Source: Serilophus lunatus (lineage: Eukaryota > Chordata > Aves > Passeriformes > Eurylaimidae). From it: a stretch of 64,000 bases of DNA. This document shows, piece by piece, positions 51,986 to 63,219 of the stretch. Within the stretch, counting starts at the first letter, position 1, and each line of letters begins with the position of its first letter. The stretch covers positions 72,728 to 136,727 of the forward strand of contig VXBA01001646.1 in the NCBI GenBank assembly GCA_013399895.1, in the 5' to 3' direction. The notes beneath the pieces were generated by a model, which saw nothing but the letters and a program-made list of their open reading frames with translations, ran no database searches and had not been told where the DNA came from. The translations under genes and the position numbers were made by a program.

Positions 51986-54900
51986 TATAACGAAATACAG
52001 AGATTTACCACAGAAAAGATAATTCTTTTTGTCAATATAATCAACTTCATGCTTCCAAAAAGCCACTGAAATCAGAAAACCTCTTTCATAATTAAGATAA
52101 TATCTAGTTTACAGGATCAAGTGTTTTCCTGGTTTCACTAACTGCAGTGATATTAGAAATATTGCTTTGCACTAGCATTTTTAAAGCTGTACAGCATCTG
52201 AGATGGATTCCATTCACCTGATTTTACCTGAATTCCAGGTGACAAAATAAGAAGCCTTAACCATGATTTAACAATATGCTATTAGTATTTGTAATAAAGT
52301 GGGTTTTTTTCTCCTATATTTATATAAACTATTAAGCTCATATGCACAGGGTGTGAATATTTTCAATGTGTTCTTTGTTTCTGTAAGATAATGGATATTA
52401 GCTGTGAGTGTGAAGGAATTTCATATTGCAAAGAACATTTTGGTCAACATTTTCTTTTATAAACATATTCCTTTGAGAGGTACAGGTGTAACAGGGTAGG
52501 ACTACCCAGCAGCTAATACTTTGCTGACTGGTACGAGCAGGTACAAAGACAGGCTGAAGAATTTAGTACTGCTTTGTCCTTTGTTGAAGACATTATGTAA
52601 GAAATATTTTAGAACTATTTTTGGGTTAGCACAGCATGCTTCTGAAGATGTTTTCTTCCAAAAAATATAAAAGCATCACACACTTGAAATACTTTTGTGC
52701 AAGACTATCTGCAGTATAAGTGCACTAAGGGCTTTTAGTGCAGAAAATCCTAAAATAATACTGTTTTTAAAAATGTCTATAATTCAATATGAACTGGACA
52801 GAATGTTTGAGCTGTAAACTTCTCCTTGAAGTGGATCATTGACTGTATTGTAAACTTATTGTCTGATTATTAAAATCAAAGTGGTTGTTTATTTATCATA
52901 AAGCTGGCATTGTGGAAAAAAAATAAAAGGAAAAATGGCATCACAGTGTAGCATCTGCATTTTTTTTAAATGTTCTAAGAAGATGTTTCCTTCTTGATAA
53001 TACTAATAAAATACTTATAAAACCTCTCAGTGCTCAGCTTTCATTGTGCAAGAGGACCACTCACCATAGAAGCTAACTGATGCATTTGACAACAAAAAGC
53101 CAAGGTATTACTGAGAGGATCCGGAATGCAATAAATTTTTGCCAATAAGATGGTCCTTGCAAATCACAGAAACAGACAGAGGAATTTTTGCATTCGTACA
53201 TCTTAAAATAATTAAGACATTTTCTCTTTATCTTAGTTATTTTCCTCAAACAAATTTCCTTAAATAGAACAGCTACTAGTATTTTCAAACCATCACAAAA
53301 GCTCATGCAGAATCTTAATATCGTCTTGCAAAATGCATCTGCTGGACACTGTCCTTGCTATAATCCATAAAATGCAATGTAACTCCACTGAAGCAATTTA
53401 CACTTCTTCTCAGAAACATTTGACATACAAGGAACTATTGTATACAGTGGTAATTCCTATAGAGCTAGATTGGCCTTACTCCTTCATCTCTAAACAGCTA
53501 AGTTAAATGCCTTCCTTTAGAAGTTTCTATGGACAAAGGAAGATGATTATGTCTGGTATTGCTTCCTTTTGAACACTATTAATAACATTATGAATTGTCT
53601 TTAATTGTGGTGAGAGCAAAGATAAAGGAGTGAGGCATGGTTTTTATAACCTTAGTTCTTTGAATTGAGAGCCTTGTTACAACTCAAATACATTTCATAG
53701 AGGAAGGATGTCCTGTGTATGGTGTACAAATTCACTTGGCATTTTTCTGCACTGTTTCTTAACTGGTAGTCTCAATTTTCCTTTATGTTGGCTTACATAC
53801 TAAAGTCTACAAAAACCCTATACAACAGTGGCAAAAACCCATGAGAAAAAATAAATGCAATAGTCAATGTTAACTGTGTCTCTTAAACCATACAGGGCAC
53901 TGACAGTAGATTTCAAATGATAAATGCTATATGTAGAACTGACTGGTGTGTTATGGTACAACATTGATGACTACACTGTGAACCACCATGCAGACATGAT
54001 GTTCACATGTCCTGTTGAAGATTTTCACTAGAGATTTTGTCCCTTTCTAAGGCAACTTACTTGGCCTTAACAGCTTTCTTAAAGAAACAACCTCTCTATT
54101 AGTATTAAAACAAAGAAATAGACAAACAAAAAATTAGTAATGCTCAAAGCCAAAAGTGAATTAATAGTGCCATCAAGTGGTCAGGTAAACATGCTGTAAA
54201 TTGCTCTAATGTTCCCTGTGTCAGGTGCTGAAATTTGCTAGTTAAAGGATGAGGTTCTCAATGTATTTAGTCATCATTATCTCAAGGCCAGTCTGTTCCT
54301 AATTTTGACAACATGGCATTAATTAGATTTAAGGTCATTGTGTGCTGTGTTCAGTGCTTGTTTCTTGATATTGTTTAGTTTTGCTGACATCCCAAATAGT
54401 AATCATATCAATAGACTGTAACAGTGTATTTTAGAGGTTACAAAACTGAGTTTAAAATAAATAAAGTGCATTTATACATCAATTCCCAGAGAATAAGCCA
54501 ATTACCTTAGAAAGTAAAAAAAGGAGTTGAGGAAAAATTGAATTTTCATCTTCTTTTCTTTAACACTTTGCTGTCCAAAGCAAGGAGTTTCCAATATGTG
54601 AAAAATTAAAGTTTAGTCTTGAATCAGATAACATCCAGCAACTTGTTGATAATTTCAATGCAATGAAATTCTGAAGAACTCTCTAAAAATGATGTTTCTG
54701 AACTGATTTATATTCTTAGATGTGTACTAAGAGTCTTCTGCTGCAGCCAAAGCTAAGCTTCCAGACACTTCTCTCACAGCTCCAACTGCAACAAATGGAT
54801 CTTCCCTCTGCTGACATACTGTGCAAACTGAGACCCTGGAATGTTAATTCTTACTTTGGCAAAAGCTGTAGTATGAATCTATTTTAATGTGAAGATGTCA

Positions 54901-55000
54901 GAGGTACTGAGTCTAAGCAGTCCAACCAGACTCCAGACAAGATATTATGAGACTTATTCCATGAAGTCAAGCAAATTCATCAAAACGACCATATTTTGGG

Positions 55001-55034
<34 letters not shown>
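55001..55034. repeat. Poly-A run (34 bases)
   Basis: An uninterrupted A-run follows GGG. No retrocopied gene is evident upstream and no target-site duplication is visible, so I treat it as a mononucleotide repeat. Confidence 0.9.
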
Positions 55035-55036
<2 letters not shown>

Positions 55037-55167
55037 CAATTAATTATCAATTTTGTGAACATATGCATGCTAGGTAGAAGCATGTATTTTTAAAAAGCTA
55101 ATTTGCAATAGAGCAATAAGGGTTCTACATACAAATTAATTGCAATAGGTCCTTTGCCTTATCATGG

Positions 55168-56162
55168 TGTGCTGTATTTGGGTACGTGAAAGGCCTGGGG
55201 AGCAGGGGTCTGCAGGGATGACTTTTTTGAGAAGCTGCCAGAAACCTCCCCTGTTCCTGACAAAGATAGCTTCAGCCAGCTCCAATACAGATGTTCATTT
55301 GACCAAAGCTGAGTCCATCAGTAGCATTGGTAGCACTTCTGTGAGGGCAAAAATCTATTTAAGGTGAAAAAAATACACTGTGCAGCAGCATTTGAGAGAG
55401 AAATAAGAATATGTGAGAGAATCAGCTCTGCAGACAACATGGTAAGTGAAAAAGGAGGGAGAGGAGGTGCTGCAGGAACTGGAGCGGATATTCCCTTCCA
55501 CCCTTTGATGAAGACTATGGTGAGGCAAGATGTCCCCCTGCAGCCCGTGGTAGACTCCACAATTCTGCAGTCTATTGAGAGCCCATGAAGCAGAAGGCTC
55601 CTAGCATGAGCTATGTCCCATGAAGTGGAACCCCATCAGAAGCAAGGATTTTAGCAGTACCTGTTGACCCTTCAGTGAGCCCACGCTGGACCAGTTTGCT
55701 CCTGAAGGACTGCAGTTCATGGGAATAACACACACTGGAGCAGTTAAGGAAGGAGTGTCTCGTGGATGGGACCTCACACTGGAGCAAGGGAAGAGCAGGA
55801 AAAGAAAGCAATAAAGAGTTATCAACTGAACACAATCCCCATTCCTCATCTGTCTGTACTGCTCAGGGAAAGAAGGTAGAGGATTCAGGTCCAAAGTTCA
55901 GTCTCAGAAGAGGGAAGGTGAGAGGAAGGTGTCTTTACTTCTGTTTTTATTTCTCACTTTTCTACCCGGTGATTAATAGGCAATGAATTACATCAATTTT
56001 CCCCATGTTAAGTCTGTTTTTCTTGTGATGATAGCTGATGAGTACTCTTCCTATCTTGACCCATGAGCTTTTCATTGCTATTTTCCTCCTGTCTTGATGA
56101 GGAGAGGGAATGAGAGAGCACCTCGGTGGGCACATGTCAGCCAGTCAAGGTCAATCCACCAG
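55168..56162 (+). mobile_element. Avian ERVL-type LTR, second copy, plus strand
   Basis: This is the same LTR family as 11557-12628, in the opposite orientation. Shared segments include GAGAAGCTGCCAGAA, AATATGTGAGAGAA, GACTATGGTGAGGCAAG, CCCCCTGCAGCCCGTGG, CTCCTGAAGGACTGCAG, and GGTGGGCACATGTCAGCCAG near the end, with the terminus TCAATCCACC. A TATTTAAG promoter-like box is at 55353-55360. The polyadenylation signal has decayed to AATGAA near 55983. Several segments are deleted relative to the other copy. The ends are degraded and no target duplication is visible. No internal retroviral genes adjoin it, so it is probably an old solo LTR. Confidence 0.8.
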
Positions 56163-56926
56163 AAGTATTCATACAAGTGTACATCCTTACCACTTCTAAG
56201 TATCACAAAAGAGGGTCTGTATATGCAGAACCTGGGCTCCAGTTGTGTTTAATATGTAGCATTTAACTTGCTTGAAAGACAGGTCAAGAACAGAGGGGCA
56301 TTCACTCAAACGTAGTGGCAGTCCTAGGAGCATTGAAAGTGATTTTTGAGAGGCTGCCATTGCAATTCCCGGTCATTATGCAGGAAAACTGAATCTCACA
56401 CTCAGAAATTAATGGATTTTTCCTTCAGAAGCATTATCCTAACTGTGTGTGAGGTAAAGAAATGGTGAGAGGAGATTTTGTGTCCTGTTATTAGTATTAG
56501 AACTATTATGTTAACACAGAAAAAGTAGTTTTCATAGCAACTATCCTCCTGTGCAGTTTCACAGAATTGAAGCTACAATTTTGCTGAAGGTCTGTTGTTT
56601 ATGATGCAGTACTATGAGGCTGAGACACCGGTAGATCAGAGTTTTCTATATGGTCCTTGATTTTTAAAGTAGATTAATGGAATGAATATTCAAAAGGCAG
56701 CTTAAATGAAAAGAGTGTCAGAGGTATAAATTAATCAATTAAATAAAAGATTTTTGTCTAGGAGCCAAGGATCATGGTATAAGACAGAAAAACATTGAAA
56801 AAAAATGTGTGTGAGATTACAGTAACTATTCCTCAGCAATTTAATTATTTTTCAAATTTTTCTCATTTTAATGCTCTACCCACTCAGTTGGAGAGCTTAT
56901 AATTAAAAAAAATCTCTGCTCATAGT
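56163..56926. other. AT-rich non-coding spacer
   Basis: No gene or recognised repeat is visible between the LTR and the next CR1. Confidence 0.5.
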
Positions 56927-57080
56927 TAGAATAGTAGAATCATATAATCATTAATGTTGAAAAAGACCTCCAAGATCATCAAGTCCAGCCATCCAACGTA
57001 GCATCATCACCATGTTCACTATTAAACCATGTCATCAAATGACATGTCCACATATTTTATGAAGACTTACAGAAATGGTA
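56927..57080 (-). mobile_element. CR1 LINE 3' terminal fragment, minus strand
   Basis: The plus strand reads GAATCATATAATCATTAATG, then TTGAAAAAGACCTCCAAGAT, CATCAAGTCCAGCCATCCAA and TAAACCATGTCATCAAATG. This is the reverse of the CR1 3' UTR. Only about 150 bases of CR1 are recognisable, and no RT sequence remains. Confidence 0.9.
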
Positions 57081-57900
57081 AGACTTACAGGATCTTCTCA
57101 CGAGCTTATTGAAGGGGGTTTGCATCAAAAAAAACCCAAACAAAAACAAGGTCCCAAAAATCTACTAGATGGATTCTTTAAAGGGGCCTTTGGTTCTTTT
57201 ATACTTCAAGATTGTGCATAGGAAAAACACTATATTGCTTCTCAGGGGGTCAAAACAAGACACTTTTACTGGCAAATTTTCAAAAATAAGGAAACTTGGC
57301 AAAAGTTTAAAAAAACATTCAGTCAACACAAAGCATTCCCCAAAACATTGACTGAGCAGACTCCAACCCATCCAGATTTGTTACCCAAACATCAAGAAAA
57401 TGAAATTAGGAGAAAAAGAATTAAAGAAAGAGAGAAAGAGAGAGAAAAAAATCTATCTAATGCCTTAGATACAGTATAGAACCAACTACAAGAAGTTCAG
57501 GAACGGTAGAGCTGTGAACATGGGGAGGCCACCTGGTGCTGATTTTGTTTGCTCTGGACTCCTGTGGCAGCTTCCCTCCCAGGTGAGATTTCCAGTGTGC
57601 CAGCCATTCTGGGGCTGGGTCAGGGGCACCAGGGAGTGGGGATGGGGCAGTGCTTCTGATCCAGTGACTGACTGTTCCACCAGTGGCCCTCAAGGAAGCA
57701 GGGTGATGCGGGAAGGGCACAGCACCATTCAACCTAGCAGAACGTGATCTGCCACTCTGTCCCCCTCCCCTTCCCACCCACCCTCCTCCCCGGGTTGTTT
57801 CAAGACAGCAAAAGCTTTAATAACTTTTTTTCAGTCCCTCACACCACCTTGTGGCTCAGAACAACGAGTAGGACCAGATCTAATTGGACTTTCTTTTTCT
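57081..57900. other. Unclassified stretch with a GC-rich islet (57490-57800)
   Basis: A GC-rich but CpG-poor islet with CCCTCCCC-type pyrimidine tracts is followed by GCTTTAATAACTTTTTTT. Upstream is an A-rich run (57128-57150), a minus-strand TATAAAAG box (near 57200) and a GA-rich run (57424-57450). The ORFs at 57457-57777 are Pro/Gly/Ser-rich with no known match. It may be an old LTR on the minus strand, but I see no defined ends. Confidence 0.3.
57424..57450. repeat. GA-rich simple repeat
   Basis: AAAG and AGAG units alternate over about 27 bases. Confidence 0.75.
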
Positions 57901-58920
57901 ATAGTGGCAGTGGTGATATCTTAACCTAGCAGACAGAGAGGGAAAAAGGAGAGGAGAAAGAGTAAAGTAATTGAGAAATCGTATAGTGGGCAACTGTTAT
58001 TTCAATAAGCAAAACCAGGAGCTCAGTCAATATAGAAACTCCACTCTATGCAAGTCATTGTTTTGCCACCTTGGGATTCTCAAAAGTTGCAGGCAAGATG
58101 TAAAGTAGGATCTTGCGGGGAGAGTTAATGAAATCAGATTATTCAGAAAAAATTCTATTGGAGCAGAATGGTCTGTTAGTTCCTTCATTTTCACTCCTGT
58201 TTGTCATTACAACATTCTCCTTCAGTGAATTCAGCAGTTCACATACTCCTTGCTCATTTAATAATAGCATTTCCAGCACAAGCCAGTTTTATAAAATTAT
58301 TTTTGATACTTGCTGGACTTTTGAGATCCAAAATAGCATAGTGACTCCAATTTAAGGTTTTCTATTGTCCATTTGCTATTGCAATGTGTTTGCATTCCTA
58401 GTCAAAAAATACAAACCTTAAGGGTAAGCCAGTTTTTAGCAGTTAGGCTGCTTTATATTGTGGAGCTGATAATCTAACAAGTTCAGATGTTGCTATAGCC
58501 TAAACAAATACACAACCCTAACAAATAGAAATGTCCTAGATTACCCTTATCCCTCCCACCAAATAGGCTTCCGGGGGGTCATCAAGATCTGTATTTGTCT
58601 TATTACACTGCCAGGGATCTGAATGTCAGGGTAAGAGGGAATGTCAGGATGTGTCACGTGAGAGTAAAAATTCTATTACATAATATTCTGGTTATTTCAA
58701 GGGAATTAAAGCTATAACAAAAACTCAAGCCATTCTTACCTATTCAGCATATCATTCCAGTCAGGGTCCTGCATTCAGACCAAAATATCTTCCCAACTGA
58801 TGAAACCCTTCATTGCTTTCTAAACCCCAAATCCTTTCTTCGGTTCTTTTATCTTCTTCACCATTTATGCCTTCTTTGCCTATGGCCTTACCAGCACCAA
58901 CTACTGGGGGAATGACCTGG

Positions 58921-58955
58921 ATGTAACAGAAGTATTAGAAATACCTCTGTTACAT
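58921..58955. repeat. Near-perfect 16-bp inverted repeat with a 3-base loop
   Basis: ATGTAACAGAAGTATT at 58921-58936 is inverted at 58940-58955 with one mismatch (15 of 16). In a minus-strand RNA the mismatch becomes a G-U wobble, so the stem would be fully paired. It is too short for an ordinary microRNA precursor. Confidence 0.85.
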
Positions 58956-59828
58956 AGAGTACATATGGTCTTCTTTCTGAAGTTTGAATGGGTTGATGCG
59001 TTCTACTGGTCTTCTGCAACACTTAAGAAGAAAGAAAACAGTGGTGCTTCAGTTTTAGGAAATGTAGCTTCTGATTTACAGTTTTAATCAATTTTTTTTA
59101 AAGTCACTAATTCTTCAAAGAGAATTTTTTTAGCTTTTCTGAATATCAGGCCCCTTTGAAGAGTCCTGTGTTGGATGTCCAAAGATATGTTAGACCTCTC
59201 ACCATCTGGAGAACTCCTGATTTCTCTTCCTGTAGTGGCAGCCTGAAGGCCCTCATATGGGTGATTTATTAAAAAAAGAGGACAAATAGCATGAGGAGAG
59301 TAGAATCACTTATAGAAAGCTGCAAACAGAAGTCAAGAAAAGGAGTTCAGAAACACTTTTCCAGTTTGGTGCCAACAAAGCTCTTTGAGGAAATGGCACT
59401 GTCCTACTTACTTCCTGCCAATGAAACTGTGAAATTCAAAAGAAAAGGAACCACAGAGTACATTTATTGAAAGAGTAGTGAAAGTGCCTTTTCACTGGGA
59501 GCTCTCCCAGAAGCCAGAAAAAGAGCTGTTACTTCACCAGTCATACTACTACGATTGCTACTTTTTTCAGTAGCGTAGGCAATTTCTTGAGGCTACAATT
59601 ACACCTTCCTAAAGAGAATCTGCAAAGCAGAGCTTCTAGCTCTGACTTTTGTGTGTATGTGATTCCAACACCTCTGCCAACATAATAACATGACTGAACA
59701 CGGGGATGATAGCTAGTGAAGCAGCTTGTGAGTGTCTTGATAACTAAGGCTTTAGCAAATCTTCACATAAGAGACAGTTCTTGGTAAGAACTAAGCACAT
59801 TTTTCTCAAAGCAACATATAAAATCCAC

Positions 59829-59881
<53 letters not shown>

Positions 59882-59972
59882 CATACATACATACATACAT
59901 ACATACATACATACATACATACATACATACATAGATGCATAGATACATAGATACAAAGATACATAGATACAT
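59829..59972. repeat. (GATA)n(CATA)n compound microsatellite
   Basis: About 13 GATA units are followed by about 13 CATA units, then a mixed GATA/CATA tail to 59972. It accounts for the repetitive Tyr/Leu/Ser/Ile and Met/Tyr/Val/Cys ORFs on the minus strand. Confidence 0.95.
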
Positions 59973-60717
59973 ACAGAGAAAGATTGCTAAAGCTGGTAGG
60001 AAACAGATCTTGAGATTATAATATATTTTTCTCCAATTGTTTCAATAAAAATACTGACAGCTCTGCTTGCATTTAACTCATGGTATCTGTATAATACTGT
60101 TGATTGATACTTGGTCAAGCCTTTGGAAAGTGAATGATTCAAATACAAAAGTTGTAATCATGATAATGAAGGGAAATGAAAGAATCATCTTTTATAATCA
60201 AAGTATATAGCAGTTTAACCCAGCACTTGAAATCTTTAAAACAGAGGTACAAAATTCAGTACAATTTGTTTGATAAATTACAAATTAAACTGTTGAAAAA
60301 AAGTAAAAGATTGCACGGCTAATTATTCACTAGAAGACACAAGAATACAATTCACAAGGTGGAAAAGTCAAAGTGGATTCACCTTTCCCTAGCAATCTAT
60401 TTCTCTGCTGTTTGCACTGGAAAGGTTTTTGCTTATTTCTTTTTAGTGTTTTCTTCCAGGTAGTCTACATTTTGCAATTCTGAATCAGGTTGCTCCTGAT
60501 TTGCTGTCGCTGTAAAACTATGGGCGAAATAACAGCTGATGGTATATCAGCTGGCAGTTGATGCATTTACCTGGGTGTTCACCAGGAGGAACTACCCACC
60601 TAGAGCCCAGATCTTCACCTTCACTTGTTGGAAATGTATCCTGGGAACCAAACCTGTAAGAAAGGGTCTAAAGACTCATAAAATAAAGATGTTAAAATGG
60701 AATTAATGCTGACACAT

Positions 60718-62528
60718 TGTGGTGGTTTAGGACCACTGTTTAACTAGGGGCGCGCTCAACAGTGAAGAGAAGACTGAACAGAATTTAAACAACAGGGAAA
60801 CAGTTTATTCATCTGGAGCTCAACCAAAGAAAAGACAACAGTTTAAGGGAACTCCAGACTTAACACAGAGTTACATCTGACAAAGAACCACGCAAAAAGG
60901 AAAAGGGAAAAAAGGGAATAAGGGAACTGCTTTTCCAAGGCCAGGCGGGCTGGCCAAAGAGAAGCAGGGGGAAGGGAAAGCTGCTCCTCTTCTCTCTGTC
61001 TCCTTCTGATGGTAACTGCTCCCAGCCCTTGAAGTCTCTGCAAAACACAAAAATGAAAGCACCCTCCCCAAACCCAGGGACGCTATTTGGGGAAGCCTTT
61101 CGCTTGCGGTTATGCTGGCTTGATGCTGGTGCCGATGGAGGTGGGCGGAGTCAAGCCGCGGGGCCTGGAAGTCGGAGAAGAGGGGCCGTGCTGCTGCTCT
61201 CCAGCTCACTGGAAGCCAAAGAAAAAGAGCTTCCGTTTTTCAGGCCTTTTGAGCCATCCAAGTGCCGCTCGAATCTCGCCGTCTTCTTCCTGGCTTCACC
61301 TCTTCAGATTAGCTAGCGGTCCGGGCTCCACCCCTCCTTCCGAGATCTTCAGCTCCAGCGAAATGGCCGTTCCCGCCAAAATCGCGAGCCTGGCATTTGC
61401 TGGCGCCATGATTTTTTACCAGCCGCAGACTGGCTGCCGCCTCTCCAGGGCACCCACTGTCTGCAGGAACCCCAAAAAGGGTCCCCGAGGCCAACCGGGA
61501 CCACAGGAGCTGCCTAGAGCAGCCACCGCACCCACACCACCACGCAGGGGCCACTCCCAGGGCTGTTGGAACCACAGAACCCCTTGCCGGGCTCCCTTGT
61601 GGCAGCATGGGGGGGGCTGGAGCGGCCACTGGGGCACTTTCGTAGCGGCGTGGGGCTGGCAGAGCTGCTGCTGACTGCCAGCCGCCGTGCCGCCGCTGCC
61701 CCACGCCCATGGGCACCGGGGCACCGCTGGCAAGGAACAACCGGCGAGTGTCCACGCCCACCACCGCCAGAGCCCACCGCAGACACCAGGGATTGGGCAG
61801 CCGCCGCCCATGGAAGGGACAGGGAACAGCGCAGCGACTGTCTCTCCCTGGTGCCGGGAGCACCTCGGGTACGCTCTGTGCCAGCAACGGACCCAATCCC
61901 ACAGCAGCGCGGCCACCACTGCCGAGAATTGCCGCCGGGCGGTGGGGGAATGGGGGAGATCCCTGCTTCTCCATGGACACTGCGATCTCAGATTTTCCTT
62001 CAGATTTCTAAAAAAACCCCTGGTTTTACGAATAAGCAAACAATCCAAACATTTTACCTTTCCTGCGAAAACCCCATTTTAAAACCATAACATATGGAAA
62101 GCAAAAGCCATTTACATAAGCAAAGCAAAACAAAGAAGTAATTCACTGCTTCCAATGGGCAGGCAGGTGTTCAGGCAGGCTTCCTCTCACACACAGTGGT
62201 TGCTTGGGAACATAAATGTCATCACTCCAAATGTCCAACTCTTCCTCCTTCTTCCCCCCACTTCATATACTGAGCATGTCATATGGTCTGGAATATCCCT
62301 TTGGTCAGTTTGAGCCACTTGTCCTGGCCATGTCTCCTCCCAAGTTCCCATGCACCTTCAGCCCCATTTTTGGTGAGACATTATGAAAACAGAAAAGGTC
62401 TTGGCTCTGTGTAAGCCCTGCTCAGCAGTAGCAAAAACATCTGCATATTATCAACGTGTTCAGCACAAATCCAAAATATAGCCTCATATTAGCCATTAAA
62501 ATTAACTCTATCCTGGCCAAAACCAACA
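60718..62528 (-). mobile_element. Long GC-rich avian ERV LTR-like element, minus strand
   Basis: On the minus strand it begins TGTTGGTTTTGGCCAGGATA at 62528 and ends CCTAAACCACCACA at 60718, giving TG...CA ends. The first 430 bases match, from memory, the U3 of an avian ERV LTR: the AGAGTTAATTTT start, CTGCTGAGCAGGGCTTACAC, CTGACCAAAGGGATATTCCA, and a TATATGAAG promoter-like box near 62265. The last 100 bases carry an AATAAA on the minus strand (plus 60804-60809) followed by T/G-rich sequence, like an R-U5 region. Between them (about 61030-62000) is a CpG-dense block unlike the LTR I remember. It may be a long LTR variant or two LTR pieces joined. No target duplication was found. The ORFs inside have no recognisable domain. 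Confidence 0.6.
61030..62000. other. CpG-dense core of the LTR-like element
   Basis: The block is rich in G+C and CpG, a second CpG island in the window. Several 90-220 residue frames run on both strands (for example 61309-61980 minus, 61566-62090 plus) because stop codons are rare in GC-rich DNA. They are rich in Pro, Ala, Gly and Arg and resemble no family I know. It may act as a promoter of retroviral origin. Confidence 0.4.
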
Positions 62529-63219
62529 GAACCTTACAGACAGCCTGGCACTAAGGTAGTGGACCAAAACATACCCTTGAAATAGTTGTACAGTTTGTAA
62601 AGTAAAATGCTGTTAATTATTAATTCATGTTATTTCAAATTGTTTATAGTTTGAGCAGTTTCGCACTTTTATCTCTTGCTTATGGTCCAGAAGCTAGAAA
62701 TGCAAAAGAATAAACCTCCTGTCTAACAAACAGGAAAAAAAAACTCCACGATTCAAAGGGATAACTTAGTAAAATGTGTTGTTTTTGTAAGGGAAATATT
62801 TAAGAGGTAAACATTTCATATGTAGAGGAAAATTATAGACCAGGGCGTAAAAAAGATGCCTTGAGAACTTAGACCAAGAACATTAGCTTAATTACCTTAC
62901 TTCTTTCCTACAGTGTCATGACTGAACCATATGTTCAAGTTGAACAGAAACAGTCATTTGGAAACTCAATCTTAAACCCCAGCTCAGGACATCAACCTGG
63001 CACTAGTTAGCTACTGACCTGTCTTAAAGTTTTTACTTAAAAGCTTTCCTAGATCTTGTCCACTACAGAAGAAATTAACTTTCTAAAAGACAATAGACAG
63101 TATGTATTTGAAATAGGAGAGCAATGACAACAACTGGAAGAGTGAAGGATCAATGAGAATATAACTGTAATGTGCCCTGATAGCGGTTGGAGAAATGCGC
63201 AAGTTTCAGCTTACATTCC
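62529..63219. other. AT-rich spacer
   Basis: No gene was recognised. Its right end may hold more decayed sequence of the L1-like fragment that follows. Confidence 0.5.

Larger units (their letters stand above)
51442..55167. other. AT-rich non-coding DNA
   Basis: No gene was recognised. It holds an imperfect TA/CA repeat (51858-51985), a 34-base poly-A run (55001-55034), and a segment at 54140-54400 that looks like a conserved non-coding element. Confidence 0.5.
57901..60717. other. AT-rich non-coding DNA
   Basis: No gene was recognised. It includes a 16-bp near-perfect hairpin (58921-58955) and the GATA/CATA microsatellite (59829-59972). Confidence 0.5.

Noticed and set aside
55001..55034. 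Poly-A run as the tail of a processed retrogene
   Set aside because: No coding remnant precedes it and no flanking direct repeats were found; CR1 elements do not end in poly-A.
58921..58955. Hairpin as a microRNA precursor
   Set aside because: A 16-bp stem with a 3-base loop is too short for an ordinary precursor, and the flanks do not extend the pairing.
59744..59972. Repetitive Met-Tyr-Val-Cys / Tyr-Leu-Ser-Ile ORFs
   Set aside because: They are translations of the GATA/CATA microsatellite.
61309..62090. Several long ORFs (174 to 223 residues) on both strands
   Set aside because: They overlap each other in GC-rich DNA, where stops are rare, and have Pro/Ala/Gly/Arg-rich sequences with no domain. 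They lie inside an LTR-like element.
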